Assembly: GCA_029851415.1 (NCBI GenBank)
Contig: CM056742.1
Span: forward strand, 115,322,246 to 115,386,245
DNA from: Eretmocerus hayati
Lineage: Eukaryota; Arthropoda; Insecta; Hymenoptera; Aphelinidae
Direction of reading: 5' to 3'
Length of the DNA stretch: 64,000 bases
In this document: piece by piece, positions 1-11,019 of the stretch
Layout: the number at the start of each line of letters is the position of its first letter
Numbering within the stretch: position 1 is the first letter of the stretch
Position numbers and translations under genes: made by a program
The notes under the pieces: generated by a model
What the model saw: the letters and a program-made list of their open reading frames with translations, nothing else
What the model was told of the DNA's origin: nothing
The model's database searches: none

Positions 1-820
1 TTCTGAATGATGCAGAATTGTTAAATATGATGAGTGGATCTTCAAAATGATCTAATGCGAGCGGCGGAAAAAACGCGACTATTCCTCTGACAACGTGAAG
101 ATAGGCCCGTTCGACCAAACCGCATATTTCGTGAGATTTGCCCATATGTTTCAAAAACATGACATAGCGTCAACCGGGGTAACTTTGAACTACGGTCTTC
201 AGTTCTGTCAGTTCGTGGTTGATTCGATTCGATTCGTTGGTGAAGGTCAGCTATCAAGTTGAAAGTATACGGAAATTGGATCTTTTCTAATAGTACATGG
301 TCAAACAACAGAAAATCTGCGTATTATACGTATAACACATAATACAGCCCAGGGTTTTGGCCACTCATTGCCTTGTTCCGCATGAGTCATGATCTATTCA
401 TGAGATCTCCGCAAGGATCGAAAAGTGTTCTTTTGAGGTTTTTTTCTCTCTCGTGCAGATCTAATAGCTTTCAGATTATGTGACCTCCACACGCACATTC
501 GCCGCTGTTGTAGTTCCTACAAAACCTCGCTGAGATTTTTGAATCTCCGTTGAGAGGGCCTTAAAAAATCAAAACGAGTTCTGGTTTTCATTCTTGTCAA
601 TCTATAAGCTGTCCTGGGTGGCTCTTCTTGCATCATCAAGCAGTGCTCTTGACAAGAGAATTCAAAATATAGATACTGGATCAAATCGACATGACATCAC
701 CTTACGGTGATGAACTGGTTATTTCGCGTCTAAGATACGACGGCGTGAACAATGGGAGCGGTTTACTTCCTAAAAAGATCCGACGCGCATCACGATACCA
801 ACTTCAAAAAAACCCTCTAA
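1..820. other. Left edge, no gene recognised
   Basis: AT-rich DNA without a supported exon. A short open frame on the - strand (42-308) encodes a basic, low-information peptide with no recognisable domain or signal peptide, and no convincing splice sites flank it. I see no clear repeat here. Confidence 0.4.
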
Positions 821-824
821 TAAT

Positions 825-1567
825 CTCTCTAAAACTGTTGGAGTGAAATTTTGACTCAAAGCTTGGAGTGATTCTCAGAATGACTCCTATGGAGTGAAAA
901 TTTGACTCATAGGGAGTGAAACCACAGAAATATTACATTCGCTCCAAGCTTGAGTCAATATTCACTCCAAGTAGAGTGAAAATTGACTCCTCACATGGAG
1001 TGAAATAGACTTTTATAGGTTAGGGTATAATCCCAGAATGATTCGTGGGACTACTTATGAGGGAAGTGGAAAACTTCTCAATTGTTGAGTGATGCTGCTC
1101 TATTCCGAGTTTCCTTTCGAAACACCACTCGGGTATATTTAAAAACTCGTATCGACCGTTCACAACCGTCCATAGGCATTCTTGACTGTAATATGACAAA
1201 GTCAAAGTTGGTCTAATGGTTAAGACACTTGCCTGGCAATCAAGAGGGTGCGGGTTCAAATCCCCAACGATTCGAACACAACTCCCAAAATTCTCGTAAA
1301 GTACATTTTTCATAGAATATTAATAATTAGAATTACCAGGAAATCAATTCAAATATGCGTGCACGCCGTGAATTGGTTTTTTATTGCAATATCTAAAATG
1401 TTGAAAAGTTTGGTTTTGAATCATTTGACTCAATCCTAAGAGTGATGGTTGACTCGCGTTGGAGGGAAATTTGACTCCAGCTTGGAGTGATGAATCACTC
1501 CAGTTCGGTGCGCACGAAACTGACTCATAGCTTTGAGTCAAATTTCACTCCAACGGGTTTAGAGAGA
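825..1567. mobile_element. Foldback/MITE with GAGTGAAA-type TIRs and a tRNA-like core
   Basis: The left end (825-862) and right end (1529-1567) are near-perfect inverted repeats, beginning CTCTCTAAAAC on the left and ending TTTAGAGAGA on the right. Inside each end the words GAGTGAAA and TTGACTC recur in both orientations, giving several nested short hairpins (for example 880-1010 and 1440-1560). There is no transposase frame, so it is non-autonomous. A target duplication is not clear; both sides read AT-rich. A tRNA-like sequence lies near its centre and may be a cargo or an independent insertion. Confidence 0.75.
1202..1273 (+). tRNA. tRNA-Ala(GGC)-like sequence, probably a pseudogene or SINE head
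   Basis: The D arm GTCT/AGAC (1211-1226) pairs perfectly. The anticodon arm CTTGC/TCAAG pairs at four of five positions, with loop CTGGCAA, U33 and anticodon GGC at 1235-1237. The A box TGGTCTAATGG (1209-1219) and B box GGTTCAAATCC (1253-1263) match pol III internal promoters. The T stem pairs only at three inner positions, and the acceptor ends (1202-1208 and 1267-1273) pair poorly, so a functional tRNA is unlikely. It sits inside a foldback element. A tRNA-derived SINE head is an alternative. Confidence 0.5.
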
Positions 1568-2455
1568 TGATCTTTCGAGTATTGGAAACGCATCGTGGGT
1601 TGAATTTTGTGAACCATTTATAGCACAGATGGTTGGTATAGAAAAAAAGTCGATCGAAAGATGAAAACGGTCAATTTACTTGCTTTCATTTTGATTTGAA
1701 TGTACCACGGATTTCATTATGTTTGGCTCTTGACTTCTACAACTCCGTCTACATTTTTTTCATTATACAAAAGTTTCCTGATACTACATTTTGTTCTCTT
1801 ATGGTACACCATATGGGCAAGAGCTGAAGGCTGTCATGAATGTAAATTTTGATGAAATATGACTTGAATTTATTTGAGCCAGTATTAGGCATCATTCTTG
1901 TCCAGCCATTCCGCAGCCCGTGAAACTGTGTAGTAGTGACATGCAGATATCATTTAAGCATCCGTCTCAATCAGCTTTTTGACGTCAGAAATCATTGTAT
2001 GCATGAAATGATTGTTTCAGTGATTTATAACTGACAGTCAGATTGATTGTTAATATCATGTTTCCGATAGGTAATAATGGCGGGGAAGTAGACGCAATTC
2101 ACTTCGTTTATCGGACACTTTTTGATCGCACGTCAGCATTATAATGCTGACGTGCGAAGGGAAAATTTTGAGTATACTCAAAATGAACTCGTTGATACAA
2201 AAGAAGCCACAACCTCGGGTTCACCAGTCTTATACATTATACCTTTCACAGACCTTATGTCTGACTCCAATAATGAAGTGCTCTTCAAAACAGAGGTTCT
2301 ATTGCGAGAGAAGGCTCTGTCAGAAGGAAAAATTACTTCCAAATGTCTTTCTTGAATCGAAGGAATCTCGTATCACACCAAAAAATAGCATGTTCATTCA
2401 TCACGACGACCCGCTTTGTGGTTGTCAACGCGGAGAGAAAGATATTAATCATGTT
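1568..2455. other. Intergenic stretch with open frames, no gene assigned
   Basis: A + strand frame at 2122-2355 and overlapping frames to 2555 give plausible amino-acid composition but no recognisable domain, no signal peptide and no clear exon borders. They begin in or beside a perfect palindrome at 2127-2156. I leave them unassigned. Confidence 0.35.
2127..2156. repeat. Perfect 30-bp palindrome
   Basis: CGCACGTCAGCATTA is followed directly by its exact reverse complement with no spacer, so 15 bases pair perfectly. It contains TGACGTGCG and CGCACGTCA, which resemble bZIP (CRE-like TGACGT) half-sites. It could be a dimeric factor site or the scar of a mobile element. No neighbouring gene is firm enough to assign a role. 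Confidence 0.8.
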
Positions 2456-3206
2456 CAGTAAAACCTGTCTCTATGGGCACCTCGAAAATTTGGGCACCTG
2501 CCGATTGTGGGCGGTTTCCGAGATCTCGAACATATGTTGTCACGCGTTGAATTAACCTCTGAATTGAGGGCGCCAACTTGAGTTGTCAAAATGAGCCAGG
2601 TATGAGATATTTACTATGAGTATTACTTCGAGTCCGGAACGAGCTGAAAAGAGACGTTTTTGAATTGGAACCAGCAAAGATCATGAATCTCCTGAGTTTT
2701 TCGTCAGTTCGACGAATCAAGAAAATTACTACTACACCACCTATTTCGATATACATAATCTCCATCAGCTGATTCCTAGTCATTCACAGCTATCAAGTCA
2801 CTCATACTGACCCTGTAAGGTATTGGATTTCTTGATCGAGGTAGGGTATTTCCCTTCTCAGGATCTTCCAATCTTTGAGGTTCTGAAATCCAGAATTTCG
2901 AGTTTGCAAACCTACGATCCGACAATGTTCCCAATTTTGAATTTCCGGCTCACCATCATTTCGAATATTAGATATTATTAGATTCTTGGATTTGCAAAAT
3001 TTTGAATCTTGCTATTCCGTATCTTGAGAGTTCCGGATTCTCATCGATAACTGTTTTACTCATTCCGAATTTTCATGATTCAAGATAAGTTTCCTCAAAA
3101 TTTGCACTTTCCATAATTTTCAATCAGCTTCTATAATCCGGGTACCTGCCTATTACGGGCGGGTCGGACTGGAACCGGAGGTGCCCGAATCAGACAGGTT
3201 TTACTG
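2456..3206. mobile_element. Non-autonomous TIR element (CAGTAAAACCTGTCT ends)
   Basis: The left end CAGTAAAACCTGTCT continues into a GGGCACCT segment, and the right end mirrors it as AGGTGCCC followed by AGACAGGTTTTACTG. No transposase frame is visible. The interior holds short GAATTTC/TTCCGG-rich repeats. The same right-hand half recurs at 56735-57115, about 54 kb away, so this is a dispersed family. Confidence 0.65.
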
Positions 3207-3493
3207 TATTGTGGCAACGTAGTTTTTGTGAAACCCAAATAGTATCATTGGTTCGAAGTACTCTACAAATGACACTGGTTTCTATCTCTCAGGGTTGAAA
3301 TGTTGATAACAGAACCATGTACGAAGGCATGTACTGTAGAACTGAAGTTTTTGGAAGATTGTCATCTCAAGGTTCAAAAATTAGAATGGAGTGCATTTTG
3401 TGTATAGATTCAAGGATACATAAAGTTTGTTGTAAATGTTTGTACTGGTTATAATCCTCGAAAGAGGCATTGCACGCATGAATAGAAGAAATA

Positions 3494-4309
3494 AGGTAAG
3501 TGTACCCAACTTGCCCCCATATGCCGATCTCAGGAATGAGCGCGCGTTGACCTTCCCGCAATTTTTTTTACGTTTGTTATGTTAAAATATGAGAAAACAC
3601 GTAGTTTTTAACGATCCCGGATCATTTCTGCATTCTCCAGGAAATATAAAGTGAGTTTTCCATTTTTTGTGTTTGCACGGCTAAGAAATCACCGAGGAAA
3701 TCGCGTTCACTAAAACCGGTGCAAATTCATTCTCATTCGACTAATCTCAACGTACTTCAGCGCATTCGATTCCTTGTCTCAAGACATTCAAAATCCACTC
3801 TTCAGAGTTGCAAAACTCTGATTTGGAGCGATTTCATGTACAAAACACGAAGATGATTTGAGACACGAGGAGGCCGACATCGGAGTGTACCCAACATGCC
3901 CCCATATGGTTATCTTGGAAAGGCGTGCAGTATGACTTTTTTTACCACTCAGAACGTGTTTATCACGTCAAAATGGGTCGGAAACGATGTCTTGGTCCAG
4001 CTAAAAGCTACAAATGTCGCTGCACGGTGATCAAAACGGATCAAAGCGATTTTATTCACTTCATCGCCGATTTACATTGTTTTAAATGATGGGGGCAAGT
4101 TGGGTGCACCTTTTGTAAACTCTCAAAAATCACCTTTTGGGAGAATTCAAACAGTTCGGCTCCACTTCATCCAAATTGGACGTATCTTAGCTCATTTCAA
4201 AGGTCTTGAGACAAGTTTCAAAATGAGTTAAAGTACGTTGGAAAATATTGAGATTAGCCAGAATTATTAAGAAAATGGCTTAATGGGGGCAAGTTGGGTA
4301 CACTGACCT
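3494..4309. mobile_element. 816-bp TA-flanked element, copy 1 (GTACCCAACTTGCCCCCAT family)
   Basis: The ends are inverted repeats: AGGTAAGTGTACCCAACTTG on the left and its complement ending GACCT on the right, each bordered by TA. The terminal word GTGTACCCAACTTGCCCCCAT (minor variants) occurs four times, at 3501, near 3890, near 4090 and near 4285, as two inverted pairs, so the element has inner and outer ends. There is no coding frame. A TA duplication suggests mobilisation by a Tc1/mariner-type transposase. Copy 2, in opposite orientation and also 816 bp, is at 45425-46240; a decayed copy is at 17762-18421. Confidence 0.8.
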
Positions 4310-4559
4310 TATAACAAGTAAAATGAAAAAAAAAAACCAAAGATTTATTTCTAATAATCGATGTCCGGCTCATCTTGGCCCTTTCATTTGCAGATAGTCA
4401 TATTTACGATAAGCACTACTTCTCTCGGAGATGCGAACTTGCATATGTTTCAAATTATGGGCTCACAAGGAGAGTCAATGCAGTTTGGAAGATGGATCTG
4501 CCTGAAGCTCTGGGGGCCATCTGCTTCTAGCACCAAAAGATGATACCCCGAGGCAGAGT

Positions 4560-5257
4560 ATTACGCTCAAGCGTTTACGAGCTACAGCCTATGACCCATG
4601 CATTACATTATATCTAATATTTATATGTAAAAATTTTTTTTTATGTAAAAATTGTATGTAACGTGACTGGAAAGCACTCCATGAGAGCGAAAATCTCGAA
4701 AGCTTGCACGAGCGTGATTCTTGCATTATAGTTTCAGGAAGATTCATTTGGATTTGACTTACGAGGGGAGTCCGGAGGGTCCAGGTCACCAAACCTCACC
4801 AAACTTTTTTCACGGTCTCATACTACCTAGAATATGAAGAATCCAGAGCTACTCCATCAAATGGGCCTCCTGTTAGAAGCTACAGCCTATGACATTAGCA
4901 TTGCCCATATAGGCCCATATTAAAAATTGATATTTCAACCGGCCCATATTTCAACAGTAGGAATCTGGTCCTTCAACGGTTCTCGTGCGATGCCGTGAAG
5001 GTCTTGTGAAGTGTCGGCAAAAGCCACGTGAGCTTCAATCCGACCCTGCACTAATCCTGGTGCGACGAGTCGCCGTGCAGGTCCTGAGGAAGTGTCGAAT
5101 CCGCAAATTGCCATCACGAATGATGTCAAATCTGGATGGAATTGATTAGCTAAGCACTAACAAGAAGAGATCCAACCTTGCGGGTCCTGGATTCGTCCCA
5201 AAATCTGGAAATCATCTTGTTTTAGTGAGGAATGAGAGTATCTCAAAAGACTCACAA
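4560..5257. repeat. Degenerate repeats of the GCTACAGCCTATGAC family
   Basis: The word GAGCTACAGCCTATGAC at 4578 recurs at 4876 as GAAGCTACAGCCTATGAC, each followed by an ATTAGCAT or GCCCATATAGGCCC-like tract. Related sequence continues through the palindromes at 5258-5717. No gene is seen. Confidence 0.5.
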
Positions 5258-5580
5258 GGAGAGCATCAGGTCTGCAGGACAAGGATCTTGATGAAACTCT
5301 GGGAATCATCTTGTTTTGGTGGAAAATGAAGGTGTCTCCAAGGGTTAAGTCCAATGGGCCTCTAATCCCAAGATACAGCCATTAGGATTAGCATTGTCCA
5401 TATAGGCCCATGTTAAAAATACACCCATATAGATATACTGACAATGCTAACCTCCATGGCTGTATCTCGGGACAGGAGGCCCATTGGACTTAACCCTTGG
5501 AGACACCTTCATTTTCTACCGAAACAAGATAGTTCCCAGAGTTTGATCAAGATCTGTGTTCCGCAGACCTGATGCTCTCC
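5258..5580. mobile_element. Palindromic MITE
   Basis: Two arms of about 160 bp pair through most of their length. The left arm runs from GGAGAGCATCAGGTCTG (5258) and the right arm ends CAGACCTGATGCTCTCC (5580). Both contain GATACAGCC/GGCTGTATC, AAACTCTGGGAA/TTCCCAGAGTTT and GGGTTAAGTCC/GGACTTAACCC. No frame is present. It is probably a foldback element. Confidence 0.7.
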
Positions 5581-5583
5581 TCG

Positions 5584-5717
5584 CATGGGCCTCCTATCCT
5601 AAGATACAGTTATGGAGATTAACATTGACCATATAGGTCCATGTTGAAAGAGTCACATCTATAAATATACTACCAATGATGATATCCATGGCTGTATCTC
5701 AGGCCAGAAGGCCCATG
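5584..5717. repeat. Second, shorter palindrome of the same family
   Basis: ATGGGCCTCCTATCCTAAG at 5584 pairs imperfectly with the complement ending AAGGCCCATGGG near 5717, with a CCATATAGG tract near the middle. It is more diverged than its neighbour at 5258-5580 and abuts it directly, which suggests tandem insertion or duplication. Confidence 0.55.
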
Positions 5718-5799
5718 GGTAAACCCCCCGGAGATACCTTCATTTCTCATCAAAACAAGATGACTTACAAACTTTGCGTCAATCCAGCACCCGCAAGGT

Positions 5800-6651
5800 T
5801 GAACCTGTCCTTGTAAGTCAGATCAAAATGAATCTCTCTGAAATTAAAATGCAAAAATCACGATCATGTAAGCTTCCTAAGCCTTCGTTCTCAGGGAGTA
5901 CTTTCCAATCACGTCGTGTCAGATGATTCCCAGAGTTCCAGCAAGATCCAGCTCTCAACTTCCTTTGGGAGCTGAAAAAGGCAAGCGTAGACGATACCGG
6001 ATTGTTTGATGGACATTGTCAGACCTTGAATCCAGTCGGTGGGCAGTATCGGAGAAAATCTAAGTGGTTTGGGGTGCGGGCTTCGCTGCCACAATTGCAG
6101 ATCAGCAGGAGGCCTCCAAGGAGTAGCAGGGGTGCATGCAGCAGGAGAAATTGTGGAGATTTCATGGGGTATAAGGCAAAGTCAGTTTCCCGGGATTGGA
6201 AGGTTCCATGAAAGCGCCTCGGAGTCTTCCACAGCTTTTCGGACGAAGACGACGGCGCGATCACGGATTCGCAGCACGAAAACATCCCTCGCGACACTGC
6301 CGCGTGCATGTCATTCACCTTTTTCACTACTCTTTTCTTGGATCTGCTCGCAAAGCGATGCGGAAGATACACAATTGACTCATTCTCGCAGCTGGATCGA
6401 GGAAAGCGGTTCATCGGAGCCGGCGAGCTTGCATTGCATAGTTGACACGCCCGGGCGTTTGGCATCGAGCGCGTGCTCGAGACCGCGGAAGAACAGCCGA
6501 TCCATCACGCTCGCAATGGAGCGTGCGTGAGAAACGGAGAAGCATCATCATTTGCAAAGAAAAGAGAATGGGCCCATCGCAAGCGTCATGATACGGCAAT
6601 AACATGCTAGTATTTTAGCTGACCGATTAGACGAGCGTTGAACCGATCGCG
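5800..6651. promoter_or_regulatory. GC-rich stretch upstream of the secreted-protein gene
   Basis: From about 6040 to 6900 the DNA is clearly richer in GC and CpG than the rest of the window, and it leads straight into the signal-peptide exon at 6652. It could hold the promoter and 5' untranslated region. Overlapping open frames on both strands (for example 6019-6465 on the - strand) are expected from GC-rich sequence and show no domain. No TATA box is obvious, so a TATA-less promoter is only an inference. Confidence 0.3.
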
Positions 6652-6717
6652 ATGAACCCACTACCGATGGTGTCTCTCTGCCTCTGCCTCCTACTCTCAC
6701 TGCCCTATCAACAATTG
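6652..6717 (+). CDS. Exon 1 of a small secreted protein (signal peptide)
   Basis: The start ATG has an in-frame TAG 24 nt upstream and G at -3. It opens a 22-codon frame, MNPLPMVSLCLCLLLSLPYQ plus QL, which is a textbook signal peptide with a leucine-rich core. The frame runs directly into a strong donor, GTGAGT, at 6718. The intron 6718-7572 (855 nt) ends TTGTTTCCAG. Splicing is phase 0 and joins in frame to the exon at 7573. Fit of start, hydrophobic core, donor and acceptor is good, but the protein family is not recognised. Confidence 0.6.
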
Positions 6718-7572
6718 GTGAGTAACTAACAGCTCGTACTCCCCTACACATTCTATGACTTACAAACGTGACGCAACGCGTGCATACGTATTCCGCATTT
6801 GAATATTTCCCGCGCGGACTGCATTCGTCCGTGTGCGGAGCGCGCACAGCTGGATGTGGATCACATGTGGATACATATCTCTGTGCTTGACGCCGGACAT
6901 TCCGCATAGCCGAATGGGATATCTGTTTGCTGCCGAGGTTCACTTATCACTCAACTTGGTGGAATCCTTTGATGGGTGTATTAATTTTTAGCAGAGATTA
7001 TTTCATCCAATTAGAATTATTTTCGTACTTGATCGATATAGTCAAAACGTCAGAAGACAATTTCTGTACCCCCTCTTCTAATGCAATGTCTCACTTTGGA
7101 AGCATCTGATGGTGTACATGATATATTTTCGTTGGCATATTCGTGTATTTTTTGAACGAAAAATCGGAAGAATGCCTGTTTGGTGACTAATTAACAAGTC
7201 ACCTAGAATCTTTGTACGTGCTTAGAAGAAAATGATTAACTCGATGAGTGAGCGGGCGAGCCTTACATCACTAAATCGTAGATAGAGGCAGATGGTGAAA
7301 AGGATGATTATCCGTGGTGGTTTCTAAGTTTGTTCACGGATCATATCTCTGATTGCTTTGATGAAGTCACGAATGGACGGATGAAGGTCTGCAGTTGGAT
7401 TCGGCTTATTGTATAATTAAAGAATCCCATCAGGCTCATGTATGACAAATAAAAATTTCTATTCGTTTACATTAATTGCAACAAAATTACTCATTTGATT
7501 TAAAGTGATGATTTGAGAAGACTAATTATCCTAATCCCTGATGCCTTACAAATGAATATAACTTGTTTCCAG

Positions 7573-7848
7573 ACAACAGCAAGACCGTCCATAGATTTTC
7601 AGCTGTGCACAAACGACTTGAGATCCTCATCGGACGGTGATTGCCCTTGGACTTCTCTAAGTTTACTCGCATCGAAGGCGATGGGTTTCTTATTCAGAGC
7701 GGCATCAATAATTTACCAATTAGTGCCAGCAATTCCAGAAATTTGGATGCCTCCGAAGGAAACATTAAAAACTTTCGACCGAGACGATGATGCTCCATAT
7801 GCAAGAACAAAATACACGGGAGGTACTTCTGCAAATGATTTGGAATGA
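7573..7848 (+). CDS. Exon 2 of the small secreted protein, mature region
   Basis: This terminal exon follows a good acceptor (polypyrimidine then CAG at 7570-7572). It encodes 91 residues ending TSANDLE and a TGA at 7846-7848. The predicted mature protein has two cysteines 11 apart (QLC...DCPW), then a hydrophobic, possibly amphipathic helix (SLSLLASKAMGFLFRAASII), a proline-rich turn (VPAIPEIWMPP) and an acidic tail (FDRDDDAPYARTKY). The total precursor is 113 aa. I know no family with this layout. A weak polyadenylation variant, AATACA, lies at 7934-7939. A secreted peptide or immune/reproductive effector is possible, but nothing proves a role. Confidence 0.55.
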   Translation, partial: TTARPSIDFQLCTNDLRSSSDGDCPWTSLSLLASKAMGFLFRAASIIYQLVPAIPEIWMPPKETLKTFDRDDDAPYARTKYTGGTSANDLE

Positions 7849-8471
7849 TCTTTGTACTGTTATCAAGTAGCTTCCATTTCAATGTTATGAATTGTTCTGT
7901 TATCAAATCTTTGTAAATGGTCATTGTTGTATAAATACACCTGTTGATTGAAAGTGTGTGAGTCTGAGGATGGATCAAGATTCATTGGATGTGAAGCCTA
8001 AGTGAGTGAGAAAGAAATAATGATGACGATGAACAAAGACCCGCCGGCGCCGCTGGACTGTCAATATTTGAGAACGTATATCAGTGGGCATCCTTCACGT
8101 GGTAACGATGTTTGATATCATATATTAGCATACTGTGCTGACACAGGGAGTTTGCGTGTCACAGATTTGGCTGAAACTTCAACAATAATCAACACTGTTG
8201 GAAAATTTGTGGAAAATACCGATGATGTTGAGTAGTTACAGTTTTAACCATGAACATTGTTTGACACAAAAGGTCAACTAACTGGTAACTATATCGCTAT
8301 TCCTATCGCTGGTGGAACTCGTGTATATTTTGCATATATTTTTCAATCCTTCTTTCGAGTCTTTGTGAAGGTACATTATTGTGAAAAATTTATTTGAAAA
8401 CTCCAACCAGTTGGTTGAATTGAAATAAATATACTACCGATCAATAGTTTGTGTACACCTGACAAACTAAA
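7849..8471. other. Downstream intergenic DNA
   Basis: AT-rich sequence after the secreted-protein gene. No supported exon or clear repeat is visible. Confidence 0.4.
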
Positions 8472-8726
8472 GGTCGATTTCCATCACTCGACTGCTCCGA
8501 TCTCCTTCGTCCAAAATGACTCTACTTCAGACTTGCAGAGGTGAGCGTATTGACCCGATTTTTATAAAATTTTACAAAGCTTCAGTTAGGTTTTGCAAGA
8601 ACCTATCATGCTACGCGAAAAAAATTCGTAAACGATCTGGAAGTACTTGAAGAACGCTACAAAATGAGCTAAACTAGATTCCTTTTGGACGAAGGAGATC
8701 GGAGCAGTCGAGTGATCAAAATCGAA
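8472..8726. mobile_element. 255-bp palindromic MITE
   Basis: Inverted ends of about 40 bp: GGTCGATTTCC, then ACTCGACTGCTCCGATCTCC, on the left, mirrored by GGAGATCGGAGCAGTCGAGT and AAAATCGAAC on the right. The interior is AT-rich and non-coding. Confidence 0.7.
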
Positions 8727-8807
8727 CACGAGACGCGTATGCAGTTTTATACGTCTGTACGCAGAAAAACGCTGTTTCTACGTATGGACGTATAAAGTGA
8801 GGTTAAG

Positions 8808-10898
8808 CAACGTATCCGGCTGGAAATGGTCGCGTGCCTGTCGCGCGACCGGCTGTTGTAGGATATGCAGGCGGTGGACTGTCGAAAAAGGTCAGAAGGC
8901 GAGGAATATCACGGAGGTACAGATGGCATCCAAAACAGTCTGCACTGCTGATACCCCATACACTGTCAGGATGGTACCCGCTGCATCTGGTCGCGCGACC
9001 AAGTACCAAGATCCCCCACGTAATTGCGTTGATTTGCGCAGCTATGAAGCTAAATTTAGGCTTGAATTAATACTTTTCTACAGTTTGCACGTATTTAATG
9101 GTAATAAACAAGATGCGGAAGTCCCCCTTGTTTTTATGGGGCATCATTTACGATACCCATCAAAATATCAGAGCGCAATGGCTAACACCATCGATCCCGA
9201 CTGTGAAATTTTTTTTTCTTTTTTTTTGGTAGGCCGGGGAGGGGAAATCTTCATAGACACCCACAAAAGTGTGGGTAGTCTCGGATTCACCCGAGAAGAC
9301 TCGGGCACCTACTGACTAAAACCCCTCCCCGGAAGGCGCCAGCCCGAAGGTTATAGTCCCAGAAGAAGAAAGGAAGGAACAGAGAGTAGAGAAAAGATGA
9401 AAGATATAGGGAGGCTTGCGAAGAAGCGGGAGCCCTGGAGTGGTCCAAGATGCCACTCAGGGCTCATACGCACTGAGGCGGACAAGGTGGTGAAAGCACA
9501 CACGTGGGTGCTGGGGCTGAAGACTGGGGGCGGGGGAGTCGTCGTGTGCTCCCGAGATACTAAGATCTCCCTTGCCGGAGGACTGGGGCCGGAGAGTGCG
9601 TCTGTCTCCCAGGATCAACTAAGGATCCTCCTTGCGGTTAACTGGGGCCGGGGAGTCCTTACTCTCCCAAGATCCGAAGATCTCCCTCGCGGGGCGACTG
9701 TGAACCTCCGCTTCTGGAGTACTGTATACCGACATCAAAGTTCCTCTTGAATGTTGTGGAATGAGGTCCCCGCCACCTAGCGGTGAGGTTGGCGGAAAGA
9801 AATTTTGCACTTTTCGTCAGAAGTAAAAGGTTGGCTCATTACCAGTAGGTGCCGGCGGCCTCATTCCGCAACATTCAAGAGGAACTTTGATGTCGGCACA
9901 CAGTACTCCAGAAGCAAATGTTCACAGTAGAGATCAATGGTGTTTGCCGTGGATCTCTCCCCGCAAGGGAGATCTTCGGATCTTGGGAGAGTAACGACTC
10001 CCCTGCCCCAGTTCCGCAAGGAGGATCCTTAGTTAATCCTCGGAGACAGACGCACTCCCTGGCCTCAGTCCTACGGCAAGGGAGATCTTAGTATCTCGGG
10101 AGCACACGACGACTCCCCCGCCCCCAGTCTTCAGCCCCGGCACCCATGCGTGTGCTTTTACCACCTCGTCCGCCTCAGTGCGTATGAGCCCTGAGTGGCA
10201 TCTTGGACCACTTCAGGGCTCCCGCTTCTTTGCAAGCCTCCCAGTATCTTTCATCTTTTCTCTACTCTCATTTCCTTCCTTCCTTCTTCTGGGACGACAA
10301 CCTTCGGGTTGGCGCCCTCCGAGAGGGGTTTTAGTCGGTAGGTGCCCGAGTCTTCTCGGGTGAATCCGACACTACCCACAATCTTGTGGGTGTCTATGAA
10401 GATTTCCCCTTCCCGGCCTACAAAAAAAAGGGGATCTCTGAAATTTTGATATCGTATACGATACCACATTCAAACAAGAGGAGACTTTTGCATCTTGTTT
10501 ATTACTAATAAACACGTGCAAACTGTAGAGAAGTATTATTTTGAGCCTAAATTTTGCTTTATAGCTACGCAAATCAACGCAATTACATTGGGGGATCTTG
10601 GTACTCAGTCGCGCGACCAGATGCAGCGGGTACCATCCTGGCAGTGTATGGGGTATCAGCGGTAGCTTGTCCAGGACTGTTATGGGTGCCATCTGTACCT
10701 TCGTGATATTCCTCGCCTTCTGACCTTTTTCGGCAGCCCACCGCCTGCATATCCTACAACAACCGGTCGCGCGACAGTCGCGGGCCGCATTGAACGTAGC
10801 TCAACAGTCGCACGACGGTCCTACCCTCCCTAGTGGCGGGACAGAAGCCCCACTGTTGCGCCACAGGCGCGCGACCATTTTCAGCCGGATATCCGCAA
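8808..10898. mobile_element. 2.1-kb palindrome (foldback element) with GGTCGCGCGACC motifs
   Basis: The arms run from about 8808 and 10898 towards a centre near 9815 and pair, with mismatches and indels, over most of about 950 bp each. The self-complementary word GGTCGCGCGACC or close variants occurs near both ends of both arms (8857, 8990, 10607, 10763). The right arm has about 90 bp (10785-10875) missing from the left. Each arm carries a T- or A-rich tract and a GC-rich cassette ending in about three direct repeats of a GGGAGT...AGATCTCCCTTGCCGG-like unit (9520-9700). Long open frames in it are by-products of composition. Confidence 0.8.
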
Positions 10899-11019
10899 CC
10901 CAGTATCTGGATTGGTGGCCCCCCGTCAAACTTTGCAAAACCCATACCTTGTTTGGGATCAAGGACCATGCTATAGATCTCGTATATTATACTCATTATA
11001 ATGGATCGGCGAATTTTTT

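Noticed and set aside
6019..6465. 148-codon - strand open frame with a leucine run
   Set aside because: GC-rich sequence keeps several frames open on both strands; no domain, start context or splice partner supports it.
8797..9810. Open frames of 60-170 codons in the 2.1-kb palindrome
   Set aside because: Mirrored frames appear in the other arm and no transposase or other motif is visible; they reflect the GC-rich arms.
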